Shown here: positions 24,996-32,616 of the stretch, in pieces
Numbering within the stretch: the stretch's first letter is position 1
Layout of the letters: the number at the start of each line of letters is the position of its first letter
Origin: Streptomyces sp. yr375
GTDB taxonomy: Bacteria > Actinomycetota > Actinomycetes > Streptomycetales > Streptomycetaceae
Reading direction: 5' to 3'
Assembly: GCF_900110755.1 (NCBI RefSeq)
Contig: NZ_FOFF01000017.1
Span: 85,319 to 149,318, forward strand
DNA: 64,000 nucleotides
Translations under genes and position numbers: made by a program
The notes under the pieces: generated by a model
Told to the model about the DNA's origin: nothing
Database searches by the model: none
The model's input: only the letters and a program-made list of their open reading frames with translations

Positions 24996-25037
24996 TGGGA
25001 GCGCTCCCATCAAGCCATCGCACCAAGTACACGTCAA
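24996..25037 (-). promoter_or_regulatory. Mannanase promoter with perfect CebR-type operator
   Basis: TGGGAGCGCTCCCA (24996-25009) is identical to the operator described for the cellobiose-responsive LacI repressor CebR in Streptomyces. Reading on the minus strand, TTGACG (25032-25037), a 17-nt spacer and CTTGAT (25009-25014) form a promoter directly ahead of it, so the repressor would cover the start point. CebR itself is not in this window. Confidence 0.88.
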
Positions 25038-25100
25038 GGCATCGCGCATGGCGGGGTCCCCCGGCAACCGCCAAGACGCCGCTGGGGGTACCCCTGACCG

Positions 25101-26438
25101 TCAGGCTCCCTGCGCCCGACCCGCGAGGTCGGCCGCCCAGAACGTGCCGTCCGGGTAGCGGTACTCGGCGAGGGAGGCTGAGTGCATGGCGGCGGAGAAG
25201 CCGGGGGTGAGCGGGGCGGTGTAGTGGCCGTCGCGGATCACCACCGGGGCGAGGAAGTGGTCGTGCAGATGGTCGACGTACTCGATGACGCGGTCCTCGG
25301 TGGTGCCGGACAGGGCCAGGTAGTCGAACATCGAGAGGTGCTGCACGAGTTCGCACAGGCCGACGCCGCCGGCGTGCGGGCAGACCGGTACGCCGAACTT
25401 GGCGGCGAGCAGCAGGATCGCGAGGTTCTCGTTGACGCCGCCGACCCGGGCCGCGTCGATCTGGAGCACGTCGAGGGCGTCGGCCTGGAGCAACTGCTTG
25501 AAGACGATGCGGTTCTGGACGTGTTCGCCGGTGGCGACCTTCACCGGCGCGACCGCCGCGCGGATGGCCGCGTGGCCGAGGATGTCGTCGGGGCTGGTCG
25601 GCTCCTCGATCCAGTACGGGTCGAACTCGGCGAGCGCGCGGGTCCATTCGACGGCCTCGCCGATGTTCCAGCGCTGGTTGGCGTCGACGGCGATGCGGAT
25701 GGCCGGGCCGACGGCGGCGCGGGCGGTGCGCAGCCGCCGTAGGTCGTCGTCGAGGTCGGCGCCGACCTTGAGCTTGATCTGGGTGAAGCCGTCGGCGACG
25801 GCCTGCTTGGCGAGCCGGGTGAGCTTCTCGTCGGAGTAGCCGAGCCAGCCCGGTGAGGTGGTGTAGGCGGGGTAGCCGCGCTCCAGCAGCGCCGCCTCGC
25901 GCTCGGCGAGCCCGGTGCGCCCGTCCCGCAGCAGGGTGAGGGCGTCTTCGGGGGTGAGGGCGTCGGCGATGTAGCGGAAGTCGACCTGGGAGACCAGCCA
26001 TTCGGGGTCGGCGTGGGCGAGCAGCCGCCACAGCGGCTGTCCGGCGCGCTTGGCGGCGAGGTCCCACACCGCGTTGACCACCGCGCCGACGGCCATGTGC
26101 ATCACGCCCTTCTCCGGGCCGAGCCAGCGCAGTTGGCTGTCGCCGATCAGGTCGCGGTTGAGGGAGCCCGGGTCGGCGCACAGTTCGGCCACAGTCCGCC
26201 CCAGGACGTGGTGGCGCAGGGCGGCGATCGCGGCGACCTGGACGTCGTTGCCGCGTCCGATGGTGAAGGTGAAGCCGTGGCCCTCCAGCCCGTCGCCGGC
26301 GTCGGTGCGCAGCACGACGTAGGCGGCGGAGTAGTCGGGATCCGGGTTCATCGCGTCGGAGCCGTCCAGCTCCCGCGAGGTCGGAAAGCGGATGTCGTGG
26401 GTGTCCACCGCGATGATCCGGGCGGGGGTTGCGGTCAA
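25101..26438 (-). CDS. fucD: L-fuconate dehydratase
   Basis: The 445-residue enolase-superfamily enzyme closely follows the FucD pattern, including the N-terminal THDIRFPTSRELDGSDAMNP and NDSQLRWLGPEKGVMHM-like blocks (here IGDSQLRWLGPEKGVMHMA). Catalytic KxK is Lys222/Lys224 in IKLKVGAD; magnesium ligands are Asp252 (VDANQRW), Glu278 (WIEEP) and Glu305 (ATGEH); the catalytic histidine is His355 (CPHAGG). It dehydrates L-fuconate to 2-keto-3-deoxy-L-fuconate in the non-phosphorylated fucose pathway. It diverges from an ABC transporter operon. The other pathway enzymes (mutarotase, dehydrogenase, lactonase, aldolase/hydrolase) are not adjacent. Confidence 0.93.
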   Translation of the reverse strand: MTATPARIIAVDTHDIRFPTSRELDGSDAMNPDPDYSAAYVVLRTDAGDGLEGHGFTFTIGRGNDVQVAAIAALRHHVLGRTVAELCADPGSLNRDLIGDSQLRWLGPEKGVMHMAVGAVVNAVWDLAAKRAGQPLWRLLAHADPEWLVSQVDFRYIADALTPEDALTLLRDGRTGLAEREAALLERGYPAYTTSPGWLGYSDEKLTRLAKQAVADGFTQIKLKVGADLDDDLRRLRTARAAVGPAIRIAVDANQRWNIGEAVEWTRALAEFDPYWIEEPTSPDDILGHAAIRAAVAPVKVATGEHVQNRIVFKQLLQADALDVLQIDAARVGGVNENLAILLLAAKFGVPVCPHAGGVGLCELVQHLSMFDYLALSGTTEDRVIEYVDHLHDHFLAPVVIRDGHYTAPLTPGFSAAMHSASLAEYRYPDGTFWAADLAGRAQGA

Positions 26439-26501
26439 GGGGACGCCTTTCTTGCTTGCCGGCCCTCATTCATCGGAGGTCGGAGGAATGACGGAACTGC
26501 G

Positions 26502-26600
26502 ACTGTAGGGGCCTCGTGACGCCCTGACAACACCCCCAGAAAATCCGCAGATACGTTTGAACACAACCCCTTGTCAGCACAGGCAACGCCGTCGTAACGT
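26502..26600. promoter_or_regulatory. Divergent promoters of the fucose-type locus
   Basis: Minus strand: TTGTCA (complement of 26525-26530), 17-nt spacer, TACAGT (complement of 26502-26507) toward fucD. Plus strand: TTGTCA (26571-26576), 18-nt spacer, TAACGT (26595-26600) toward the transporter. The -35 boxes lie inside an inverted repeat CTGACAA/TTGTCAG 40 bp apart, which could be bound by the FadR-type regulator at the operon's end. Confidence 0.55.
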
Positions 26601-26635
26601 CCTCGACGTTCGAGATACATCGGAGGAATCACCGC

Positions 26636-26737
26636 GCCTCGCCTCCCTTCCTCTTCCTTCCCCTCCCCTTCCTTGTCTGCTCCCTCTCTGCTCCCTCTCT
26701 CATCCTTCTCCCCCTTTCCTCCTCCCGCCCTCGTGCG
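26636..26737. repeat. About 100-nt pyrimidine-rich tract in the transporter leader
   Basis: From 26636 to about 26737 the plus strand is almost all C and T (for example CCTTCCTCTTCCTTCCCC, and CTGCTCCCTCTCT repeated in tandem), with a handful of purines. It sits between the promoter and the binding-protein start, so it forms an unstructured, C/U-rich 5' leader. The remaining spacer to 26770 holds the ribosome site AAGGAG. No gene lies in this 332-nt gap. Confidence 0.85.
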
Positions 26738-26770
26738 GCTCCCAGCCCTGGCTAAGGAGAAAACCCGGCC

Positions 26771-27844
26771 ATGAAGCTCGCCCAGCTCGCTCGCACCCGC
26801 TCCACCCGCGCCGCCGCAGTCGGCGTCGTCGTCGCGGCCCTCACTCTTCTCACCGCGTGCAACCGCGACAGCGCGGGATCGGGCGGCTCTGGCGGCTCGG
26901 GCGGCGACGCTCCCGCCATCGGGATCGACCTGCCGCGTTCCGACTCCGACTTCTGGAACTCCTACGCCGAGTACGTCCAGAAGGGCATCAAGTCCGAGGG
27001 CATCAAGGCGCTGCCGCTGAGCAACTCGCAGAACGACGTCACCAAGCTGGTCGCCAATGTGCAGGTGTTCCAGAACACGGGCGCCAAGGCCGTCGTCATG
27101 GCCCCGCAGGACACCGGCGCGATCGCCTCCACGCTGGACACCCTCGCGTCGAAGAAGATCCCGGTGGTCAGTGTCGACACCCGCCCCGACAAGGGTGACG
27201 TCTACATGGTCGTACGCGCCGACAACCGGGCGTACGGCACCAAGGCCTGCGAGTTTCTCGGCAAGCAGCTCGGCGGCAAGGGCAAGGTCGCCGAGTTGCA
27301 GGGCGCGCTGGACTCCATCAACGGGCGGGACCGCTCCGAGGCGTTCGCCGCGTGCATGAAGGAGAAGTTCCCCGCCATCAAGGTGTTCGAGCTGCCCACC
27401 GACTGGAAGGGCGACGTGGCCTCCGCCAAGCTGCAGAGCCTGCTCGCCCAGCACCCCGATCTGAACGGCATCTACATGCAGGCGGGCGGTGTCTTCCTGC
27501 AGCCGACCCTGGCCCTGCTGGAGCAGAAGGGCCTGCTCAAGCCGGCGGGCCAGAAGGGGCACATCTCGATCATCTCCAACGACGGCATCCCGCAGGAGTT
27601 CGACGCGATCCGCAAGGGCCAGATCGACGCGACCGTCTCCCAGCCCGCCGACCTCTACGCCAAGTACGCGCTGTACTACGCCAAGGCCGGGGCCGAGGGC
27701 AAGACGTTCAAGCCGGGCAAGACCGACCACGACTCCACGATCATCAAGATCCCGGGCGGTCTCGAGGACCAGTTGCCGGCGCCGCTGGTGACCAAGGAGA
27801 ACGTGGAGGACAAGACCCTGTGGGGCAACACCGTCGGCCAGTGA
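26771..27844 (+). CDS. Ribose-type sugar ABC transporter, substrate-binding lipoprotein (deoxysugar candidate)
   Basis: The 357-residue lipoprotein has signal peptide and lipobox LLTAC (Cys near residue 30), then a Gly/Ser-rich linker and a Peripla_BP_4 domain: IGIDLPRSDSDFWNSYAEYVQKGI, AVVMAPQDTGAIASTLDTL, VVSVDTRPDKG, ELQGALDSINGRDRSEAF and SNDGIPQEFDAIRKGQIDATVSQP. This is the RbsB/ChvE class of monosaccharide-binding proteins. A role in L-fucose or L-rhamnose-like sugar uptake is inferred from the divergent fuconate dehydratase. The ATG is preceded by AAGGAGAAAA. Confidence 0.9.
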   Translation: MKLAQLARTRSTRAAAVGVVVAALTLLTACNRDSAGSGGSGGSGGDAPAIGIDLPRSDSDFWNSYAEYVQKGIKSEGIKALPLSNSQNDVTKLVANVQVFQNTGAKAVVMAPQDTGAIASTLDTLASKKIPVVSVDTRPDKGDVYMVVRADNRAYGTKACEFLGKQLGGKGKVAELQGALDSINGRDRSEAFAACMKEKFPAIKVFELPTDWKGDVASAKLQSLLAQHPDLNGIYMQAGGVFLQPTLALLEQKGLLKPAGQKGHISIISNDGIPQEFDAIRKGQIDATVSQPADLYAKYALYYAKAGAEGKTFKPGKTDHDSTIIKIPGGLEDQLPAPLVTKENVEDKTLWGNTVGQ

Positions 27845-27893
27845 CCGACCGGACCGGCAACCGCGCCCGTACCCCTGGAAGGACGGTATCCCC

Positions 27894-29570
27894 ATGGCGG
27901 ACACCGCGACCGCGCCCGTGACGGGGCACGGAGACACCGGACCGACCCCGGTGGCCGAGGCCATCGCGGTCGGCAAGCGGTTCGGCGCCACCGTCGCGCT
28001 GCGCGACGCCCGTATCGCCGTCGCCCCCGGCGAGTCGCACGCGCTGGTGGGCCGCAACGGGGCCGGCAAGTCGACGCTCGTGTCGCTCCTGACCGGACTG
28101 CGCAGGCCCGACACCGGCACCGTGCGCTTCCACGGCGAACTCGCGCCGCCCGTCGGTGACATCGACGCCTGGCGGTCCCGGGTGGCCTGCGTCTACCAGC
28201 AGTCCACGATCATCCAGGACCTGACGGTCGCGGAGAACCTCTTCCTGAACCGGCAGAGCGCCGGTCCGCTCCGGCCCATCCGCTGGCGGGAGTTGCGGCG
28301 CAGGGCCGAGGAACTCCTCGGCGAGTACGGCGTGGACGTCGACGCGGGCGCGCGGGCCAGGGAACTCACCGTGGAGCAGCGGCAGTTCGTGGAGATCGCC
28401 CGCGCGCTGTCGTTCGGCGCGCGGTTCATCGTCCTCGACGAGCCGACCGCGAAGCTCGACGCGCGCGGTATCGGCCGGCTCTTCGACAAGCTCCGCGACC
28501 TCCAACGCCAGGGCGTCGCCTTCCTGTTCATCTCGCACCACCTCCAAGAGGTGTACGACCTCTGCACGACGGTCACGGTCTACCGCGACGCGACCCACAT
28601 CCTCACCGCGCCCGTGGCCGAGGTCGGCCACCAGGCCCTGGTGGAGGCGATGACCGGGGAGACGTCCAGCACCACGACCGCCACCACTTCCCGTACCGCT
28701 GCCCGTGGGGACGGTGCCGTGGTGCCCAGTGAAGGCCCTGAACTGCTCGCGATCGAGGGGCTCACGCTCCCCGGTGCCTGCGACGGCCTGTCGCTGTCGG
28801 TCCGCTCCGGTGAGGTGGTGGGGCTGGCCGGAGCGGCAGCAAGCGGCAATGTGCGGGTCGGGGAGGCCGTCGCCGGTCTGCATCGCGCCGCGGAGGGCCG
28901 GATCTCGGTCGGCGGCCGTGCCGTACGCACCGGGAGTGTTCCGGCGGCGCTGGCCGCGGGCGTCGGTCTGGTCCCGGAGGACCGTCATCTCCAGGGGCTG
29001 GTGCACAACCGCAGCGTGGCGGAGAACGCGACGCTCACCGTCACCGACCAACTGGGCCCGTTCGGCACGGTGTTGCCGTCCCGGACCCGGATCTTCGCCC
29101 AGCGCATGATCCGGGATCTCGACATCAAGACGCCGGGCGCGGCCACCCCGGTCTCCGCGTTGTCCGGCGGCAACCAGCAGAAGGTCGTCGTCGCCCGGGC
29201 GCTGGCCACCGACCCGCGGGTGCTGGTCGCCGTCCGGCCCACCAACGGGGTGGACGTCAAGTCCAAGGAGTTCCTGCTGCACCGGATCCGCGAGGTCGCG
29301 GACGGCGGGCGGGCCGCGCTGATCGTCTCCGACGAGCTGGACGACCTGCGGGTCTGCGACCGGGTCGTCGTGATGTTCCACGGCCGTGTGGTCGCGGAGT
29401 TCGCGCCCGGCTGGCGGGACGAGCAGGTGGTCGCCGCCATGGAGGGCGTCGCCGACCGGGCCACAACACCGGCTACAGACACGGCACTTGGCACGGACGA
29501 AGCACCCGACAACACCGGCGAGGTGTCCGGTGCCGGTGAAGGTATCGAGACCGACGAGGACGAAAGGTAG
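27894..29570 (+). CDS. Ribose-type sugar ABC transporter ATP-binding protein (RbsA-like, two domains)
   Basis: The 558-residue fused double ATPase powers the adjacent permease. Domain 1 (about 20-260) has Walker A GRNGAGKST and Walker B FIVLDEPTAKLD, but a signature reduced to LTVEQRQ. Domain 2 (about 285-525) has signature LSGGNQQKV but Walker A is degenerate (GLAGAAASGNVR, no GK[ST]) and the Walker B region reads VLVAVRPTNGVD, without the usual Asp-Glu pair. Degeneration of the second Walker A is usual in this family; loss of the second DEPT is less so. The C-terminal 35 residues are acidic and non-conserved. The permease ATG follows 2 nt after the stop. Confidence 0.93.
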   Translation: MADTATAPVTGHGDTGPTPVAEAIAVGKRFGATVALRDARIAVAPGESHALVGRNGAGKSTLVSLLTGLRRPDTGTVRFHGELAPPVGDIDAWRSRVACVYQQSTIIQDLTVAENLFLNRQSAGPLRPIRWRELRRRAEELLGEYGVDVDAGARARELTVEQRQFVEIARALSFGARFIVLDEPTAKLDARGIGRLFDKLRDLQRQGVAFLFISHHLQEVYDLCTTVTVYRDATHILTAPVAEVGHQALVEAMTGETSSTTTATTSRTAARGDGAVVPSEGPELLAIEGLTLPGACDGLSLSVRSGEVVGLAGAAASGNVRVGEAVAGLHRAAEGRISVGGRAVRTGSVPAALAAGVGLVPEDRHLQGLVHNRSVAENATLTVTDQLGPFGTVLPSRTRIFAQRMIRDLDIKTPGAATPVSALSGGNQQKVVVARALATDPRVLVAVRPTNGVDVKSKEFLLHRIREVADGGRAALIVSDELDDLRVCDRVVVMFHGRVVAEFAPGWRDEQVVAAMEGVADRATTPATDTALGTDEAPDNTGEVSGAGEGIETDEDER

Positions 29571-29572
29571 TC

Positions 29573-30619
29573 ATGTCCGCCACCACTGATGTCACCGACC
29601 CCGCAGCGGGCGTGGCGCGCAAGACCGCCGAGGAGCCCGGGCGCGGGCGTGGGCTCGACCTCGGCCGGTTCCGTGAGCTGTCGCTGATCCCGGCGATCCT
29701 GGTCCTGGGTCTGATCGGGTTCATCGTCTCGCCGGCCTTCCTGACCTACGACAACCTGATCGGCGTGGCCCAGCAGTCCACGGAGCTGAGCCTGCTCGTC
29801 CTCGCCACCGCGCTGATCCTGATCTGCGGCCGCATGGACCTGTCCCTGGAGTCCACCATCGGCGTGGCTCCGGTCATCGCCGTCTGGCTGGTCCTGCCGA
29901 CGAGCGGGGCGCGGTTCACGGGGCTCGGGCTGCTCCCCGAGTGGACGGCCGTCCCGCTCTGCCTGCTGGTGGGTATGGTGATCGGCGCCGTCAACGGGTT
30001 CCTGATCCTGAAACTGCGGCTGAACGGTTTCATCGTCACCCTCGGCATGCTGACGATGCTGCGCGGACTCCAGGTCGCCCTCTCCGAGGGCCAGTCCATC
30101 GTCGAACTCCCCTCCTCCTTCAGCTACTTGGGCAGGGCGTCGTGGTGGGGGGTGCCCGCGGCGATCTGGATCTGCGTGCTGCTGTTCGCCCTCGGCAGCG
30201 CCGCGCTGGCCTGGCTGCGGCACGGCCGGGCGCTGTACGCGATCGGCGGCAACGCGGAGGCGGCCCGTACCGCCGGTATCCGGGTGGACCGGATCGTGTG
30301 GGCGGTGCTGATCACCGGCAGTGTGCTGGCGGCGTTCGCCGGCATCCTCTACAGCGGTCACTACGGTTCCATCTCCGCGACCCAGGGCAGCGGCTGGATC
30401 TTCCAGGTGTTCGCCGCGACGGTCATCGGCGGGGTCAGCCTCAACGGCGGCAAGGGCTCGGTGTTCGGTGCGCTGACCGGTGTGCTGACGCTCCAGCTCG
30501 TCGTCAACGTGATGACGCTGGCGGGGGTGCCGCCGCTGTGGAACCAGTTCCTCAACGGCGCGATCATCATCGTCGCGCTGATCATCTCCCGCTTCGCCTC
30601 CGGCGAGAAGCAGGAGTAG
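29573..30619 (+). CDS. Ribose-type sugar ABC transporter permease (RbsC-like)
   Basis: The 348-residue BPD_transp_2 permease has about ten hydrophobic segments. Family marks are LLVLATALILICGRMDLSLEST, GAVNGFLILKLRLNGFIVTLGMLTMLRGL and GGVSLNGGKGSVFGALTGVL, the ATPase-contact loop. An N-terminal soluble tail of about 35 residues precedes helix 1. It is 2 nt from the ATPase gene, so the two are surely co-transcribed. Confidence 0.94.
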   Translation: MSATTDVTDPAAGVARKTAEEPGRGRGLDLGRFRELSLIPAILVLGLIGFIVSPAFLTYDNLIGVAQQSTELSLLVLATALILICGRMDLSLESTIGVAPVIAVWLVLPTSGARFTGLGLLPEWTAVPLCLLVGMVIGAVNGFLILKLRLNGFIVTLGMLTMLRGLQVALSEGQSIVELPSSFSYLGRASWWGVPAAIWICVLLFALGSAALAWLRHGRALYAIGGNAEAARTAGIRVDRIVWAVLITGSVLAAFAGILYSGHYGSISATQGSGWIFQVFAATVIGGVSLNGGKGSVFGALTGVLTLQLVVNVMTLAGVPPLWNQFLNGAIIIVALIISRFASGEKQE

Positions 30620-30676
30620 GCCCCCACCCCGGAGCAGGCCCACCCCGCAGGAGCAGGCCCGCAGAGAGGCGCACTC

Positions 30677-31378
30677 GTGGCACTGACGGACGTGGCCATG
30701 GACAAGATCAAGGCGATGATCGTGGCGGGCGACCTCGCGCCGGGTTCCCGGTTGCCGAAGGAGGAGGTGCTGGCCGGGCAGCTCGGGCTGTCCCGCAGTT
30801 CGCTGCGCGAGGCGGTGCGGGCGCTGACCGCGATGCGGATCCTGGTCACCCGGCAGGGTGACGGCACGTATGTGTCGAGCCTGGAGCCGCACCTGCTGTT
30901 CGAGGCGCTCTCCTTCGCCTCGGACGTCTCCCAGGGGCAGACCGCCCTGCAACTCCTGGAGGTGCGCAGGCTGCTCGAACCCCAGGCGACCGGTCTGGCG
31001 GCCACCCTGCTCGGCCCCGACGACCTCGACGAACTGGCCGCCGTCCTACGGCGGTCCCGGTCGGCGGCGACGGTCGAGGAGTTCGTCGGTCATGACATCG
31101 CGTTCCATCTGCGGATCGTCGAAGCCGTCGGCAATCCGGTGCTGTCGATGCTGCTGCGTGTGCTGTCCACGCGCACCCAGCGGGTCCGTATCGTCCGGGG
31201 TACGCGGACCGAACGGGCCGTGGAGCACGCGCACCGGGAGCACGACGAGATCCTGCGCGCGCTGCGCGCCCGTGACGCCCCGTTGGCGGTCTCGACCGCG
31301 ACGGTCCATGTCGCGGCCGTGGAGCAGTGGTTGGCGACCGACCTCGTCGAGGCCCCCCGCTGCGCACTCGACGGCTGA
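30677..31378 (+). CDS. FadR-subfamily GntR regulator of the deoxysugar locus
   Basis: The 233-residue protein starts at GTG 30677 (VALTDVAMDKIKAMI). It has a winged helix at about 1-70 (RLPKEEVLAGQLGLSRSSLREAVRALT, wing RQGDGTYVS) and an FCD domain with the usual histidine/aspartate pocket (FVGHDIAFHLRIVEA, EHAHREHDEIL, STATVHVAAVEQW). It ends the transporter operon and probably controls the divergent promoters at 26502-26600 in response to a pathway intermediate (inference). Confidence 0.88.
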   Translation: MALTDVAMDKIKAMIVAGDLAPGSRLPKEEVLAGQLGLSRSSLREAVRALTAMRILVTRQGDGTYVSSLEPHLLFEALSFASDVSQGQTALQLLEVRRLLEPQATGLAATLLGPDDLDELAAVLRRSRSAATVEEFVGHDIAFHLRIVEAVGNPVLSMLLRVLSTRTQRVRIVRGTRTERAVEHAHREHDEILRALRARDAPLAVSTATVHVAAVEQWLATDLVEAPRCALDG

Positions 31379-31401
31379 CCCGGTGCCGGGTGTCCGGGCC
31401 G

Positions 31402-32490
31402 TCAGTCGGATTCGTACTCCGAGCCGGAGTCCGGCGGGTCGTGGACGAAGTCACCGGTGGCCAGTTCGCCGTTGACCACCCAGTCGTTGGTGAGTTCGGC
31501 GTCGATCGCCGCGGCCCTGGAGCGGATCACGTCGACCACGGCCTGCTCGCCGCGCATCCACTGCGGCATCAGCCAGTTGGGGAAGAACTGGCCGTGCGCC
31601 CCGGCGGCGACCACCCGGTAGCCGAGGTCGCGCCCGATGGTCTCGTTGACCGCGTCGAACGCCCACTGGCAGGCGACGCAGGCCAGTTTGACCCCGCCCA
31701 TGTGCACGGTCTTGGGGTCGTCGGGGTCTCTGGGGGCCCGCTTCCAGGCGGCGACCTGCTCGCCGAGCAGCGTCATCTCGCCGTGCTGGGCGGGCACCCC
31801 CTTCTTGACCGGGGTGCCGATGGAGAACCAGCGGATCGGCTTGTGCAACGCCTCGTAGATGTCGGCCAGTTCGGGGGACTCGGGGTGGTGCTCGGCGTAC
31901 GAACCGGCGTCCAGGGCGCGGAGCTTGCTGCGGTCCTGGCGCTCCCGCTGCCGTTGGTCCGCGCTCGAACCCCACGCGTTGTGGCCCGCCCTGGGCGCGC
32001 TGCCGTCGGCGAACCCGCGGATCTCCTGCTCGATCGTCTGCCGCTGCTGCTCCGTGACGACCCGCTTGCCGGTGTTGCCCGAGATGCCGAGCGAGCCGTC
32101 GGGCAGCAGGTTGACGGCGAGGTGGGGGGTGAACTTGTTCCTGGCCTTCGGGTTTCCGGCGAGGATGACGCGCTCGGCGGTGCGGGCCACCCGGTCCAGC
32201 ATCCGCAGCGCCGCGTCCCGGTCGGACTCGGCGGGGGCGCCGGTCCGGGTGAACGTGGGGGCGCGCTGGACGGGCGGTGCCGCCGACTCGGTCGTCGCGT
32301 GGCCGCACCCCGGGCCGTGGGCGTGGCGTTCCTGGTCGAGTATGCGGGCCACCGCCGCGTTGCCCGCCGTGCGCTGGAGGGCGAGGAGGGAGACGGCGTC
32401 GGGGGTGGCGGCGGGGACGGGCGGGCGGCCCTGCTTCGGGGGCCGTGCGCCCGTGTCCCGTTCCCAGCTCTCGTGCGGTCGGGTGCGCAT
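31402..32490 (-). CDS. Putative deaminase-fold toxin with LQRTAGN leader (contractile-injection-system cargo candidate)
   Basis: I recognise no named family for the whole 362-residue protein, but two parts stand out. Residues 35-51 read LLALQRTAGNAAVARIL; this leader, followed by an APPVQRAP segment, is typical of proteins linked to extracellular contractile injection systems (DUF4157-type cargo). The C-terminal half carries an HxE motif (His236, Glu238 in QHGEMTLL), then 32 residues later CxxC (Cys271, Cys274 in ACVACQWAF). A strand-rich segment YRVVAAGAHGQFFP follows. HxE plus CxxC at that spacing is the zinc-site signature of the cytidine-deaminase superfamily, which includes many toxins. 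Start ATG 32490; the best SD (GGAGGAG) is rather far, about 17 nt. No signal peptide and no adjacent immunity-like gene. Confidence 0.7.
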   Translation of the reverse strand: MRTRPHESWERDTGARPPKQGRPPVPAATPDAVSLLALQRTAGNAAVARILDQERHAHGPGCGHATTESAAPPVQRAPTFTRTGAPAESDRDAALRMLDRVARTAERVILAGNPKARNKFTPHLAVNLLPDGSLGISGNTGKRVVTEQQRQTIEQEIRGFADGSAPRAGHNAWGSSADQRQRERQDRSKLRALDAGSYAEHHPESPELADIYEALHKPIRWFSIGTPVKKGVPAQHGEMTLLGEQVAAWKRAPRDPDDPKTVHMGGVKLACVACQWAFDAVNETIGRDLGYRVVAAGAHGQFFPNWLMPQWMRGEQAVVDVIRSRAAAIDAELTNDWVVNGELATGDFVHDPPDSGSEYESD

Positions 32491-32514
32491 GACGGTCAGT
32501 CCACTCCTCCGGGT

Positions 32515-32535
32515 CGTTCTCCTGTCAGGAGAACG
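32515..32535. promoter_or_regulatory. Perfect palindrome in the leader of the deaminase-like gene
   Basis: CGTTCTCCTG and CAGGAGAACG are exact inverted complements around a single T, 25 nt upstream of the start codon. It could be an operator or, in RNA, a hairpin that sequesters the AGGAG-like sequence. Confidence 0.6.
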
Positions 32536-32616
32536 GGTCACCGGCCGCGGCGGGAAGGACCGTTCGGGCAAGGGTGCGGGCAGGATGCCGGCCCGACCGC
32601 ACCCGACGCGGGCCCG

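Noticed and set aside
26488..26508. Tiny open frame after GGAGG in the fucD upstream region
   Set aside because: Only six codons, and the GGAGG is too close to the ATG for normal initiation.
31402..32490. Classifying the LQRTAGN protein as a peptidase
   Set aside because: DUF4157 proteins are often peptidase-like with HExxH, but no HExxH is present; the HxE and CxxC pair fits a deaminase better.
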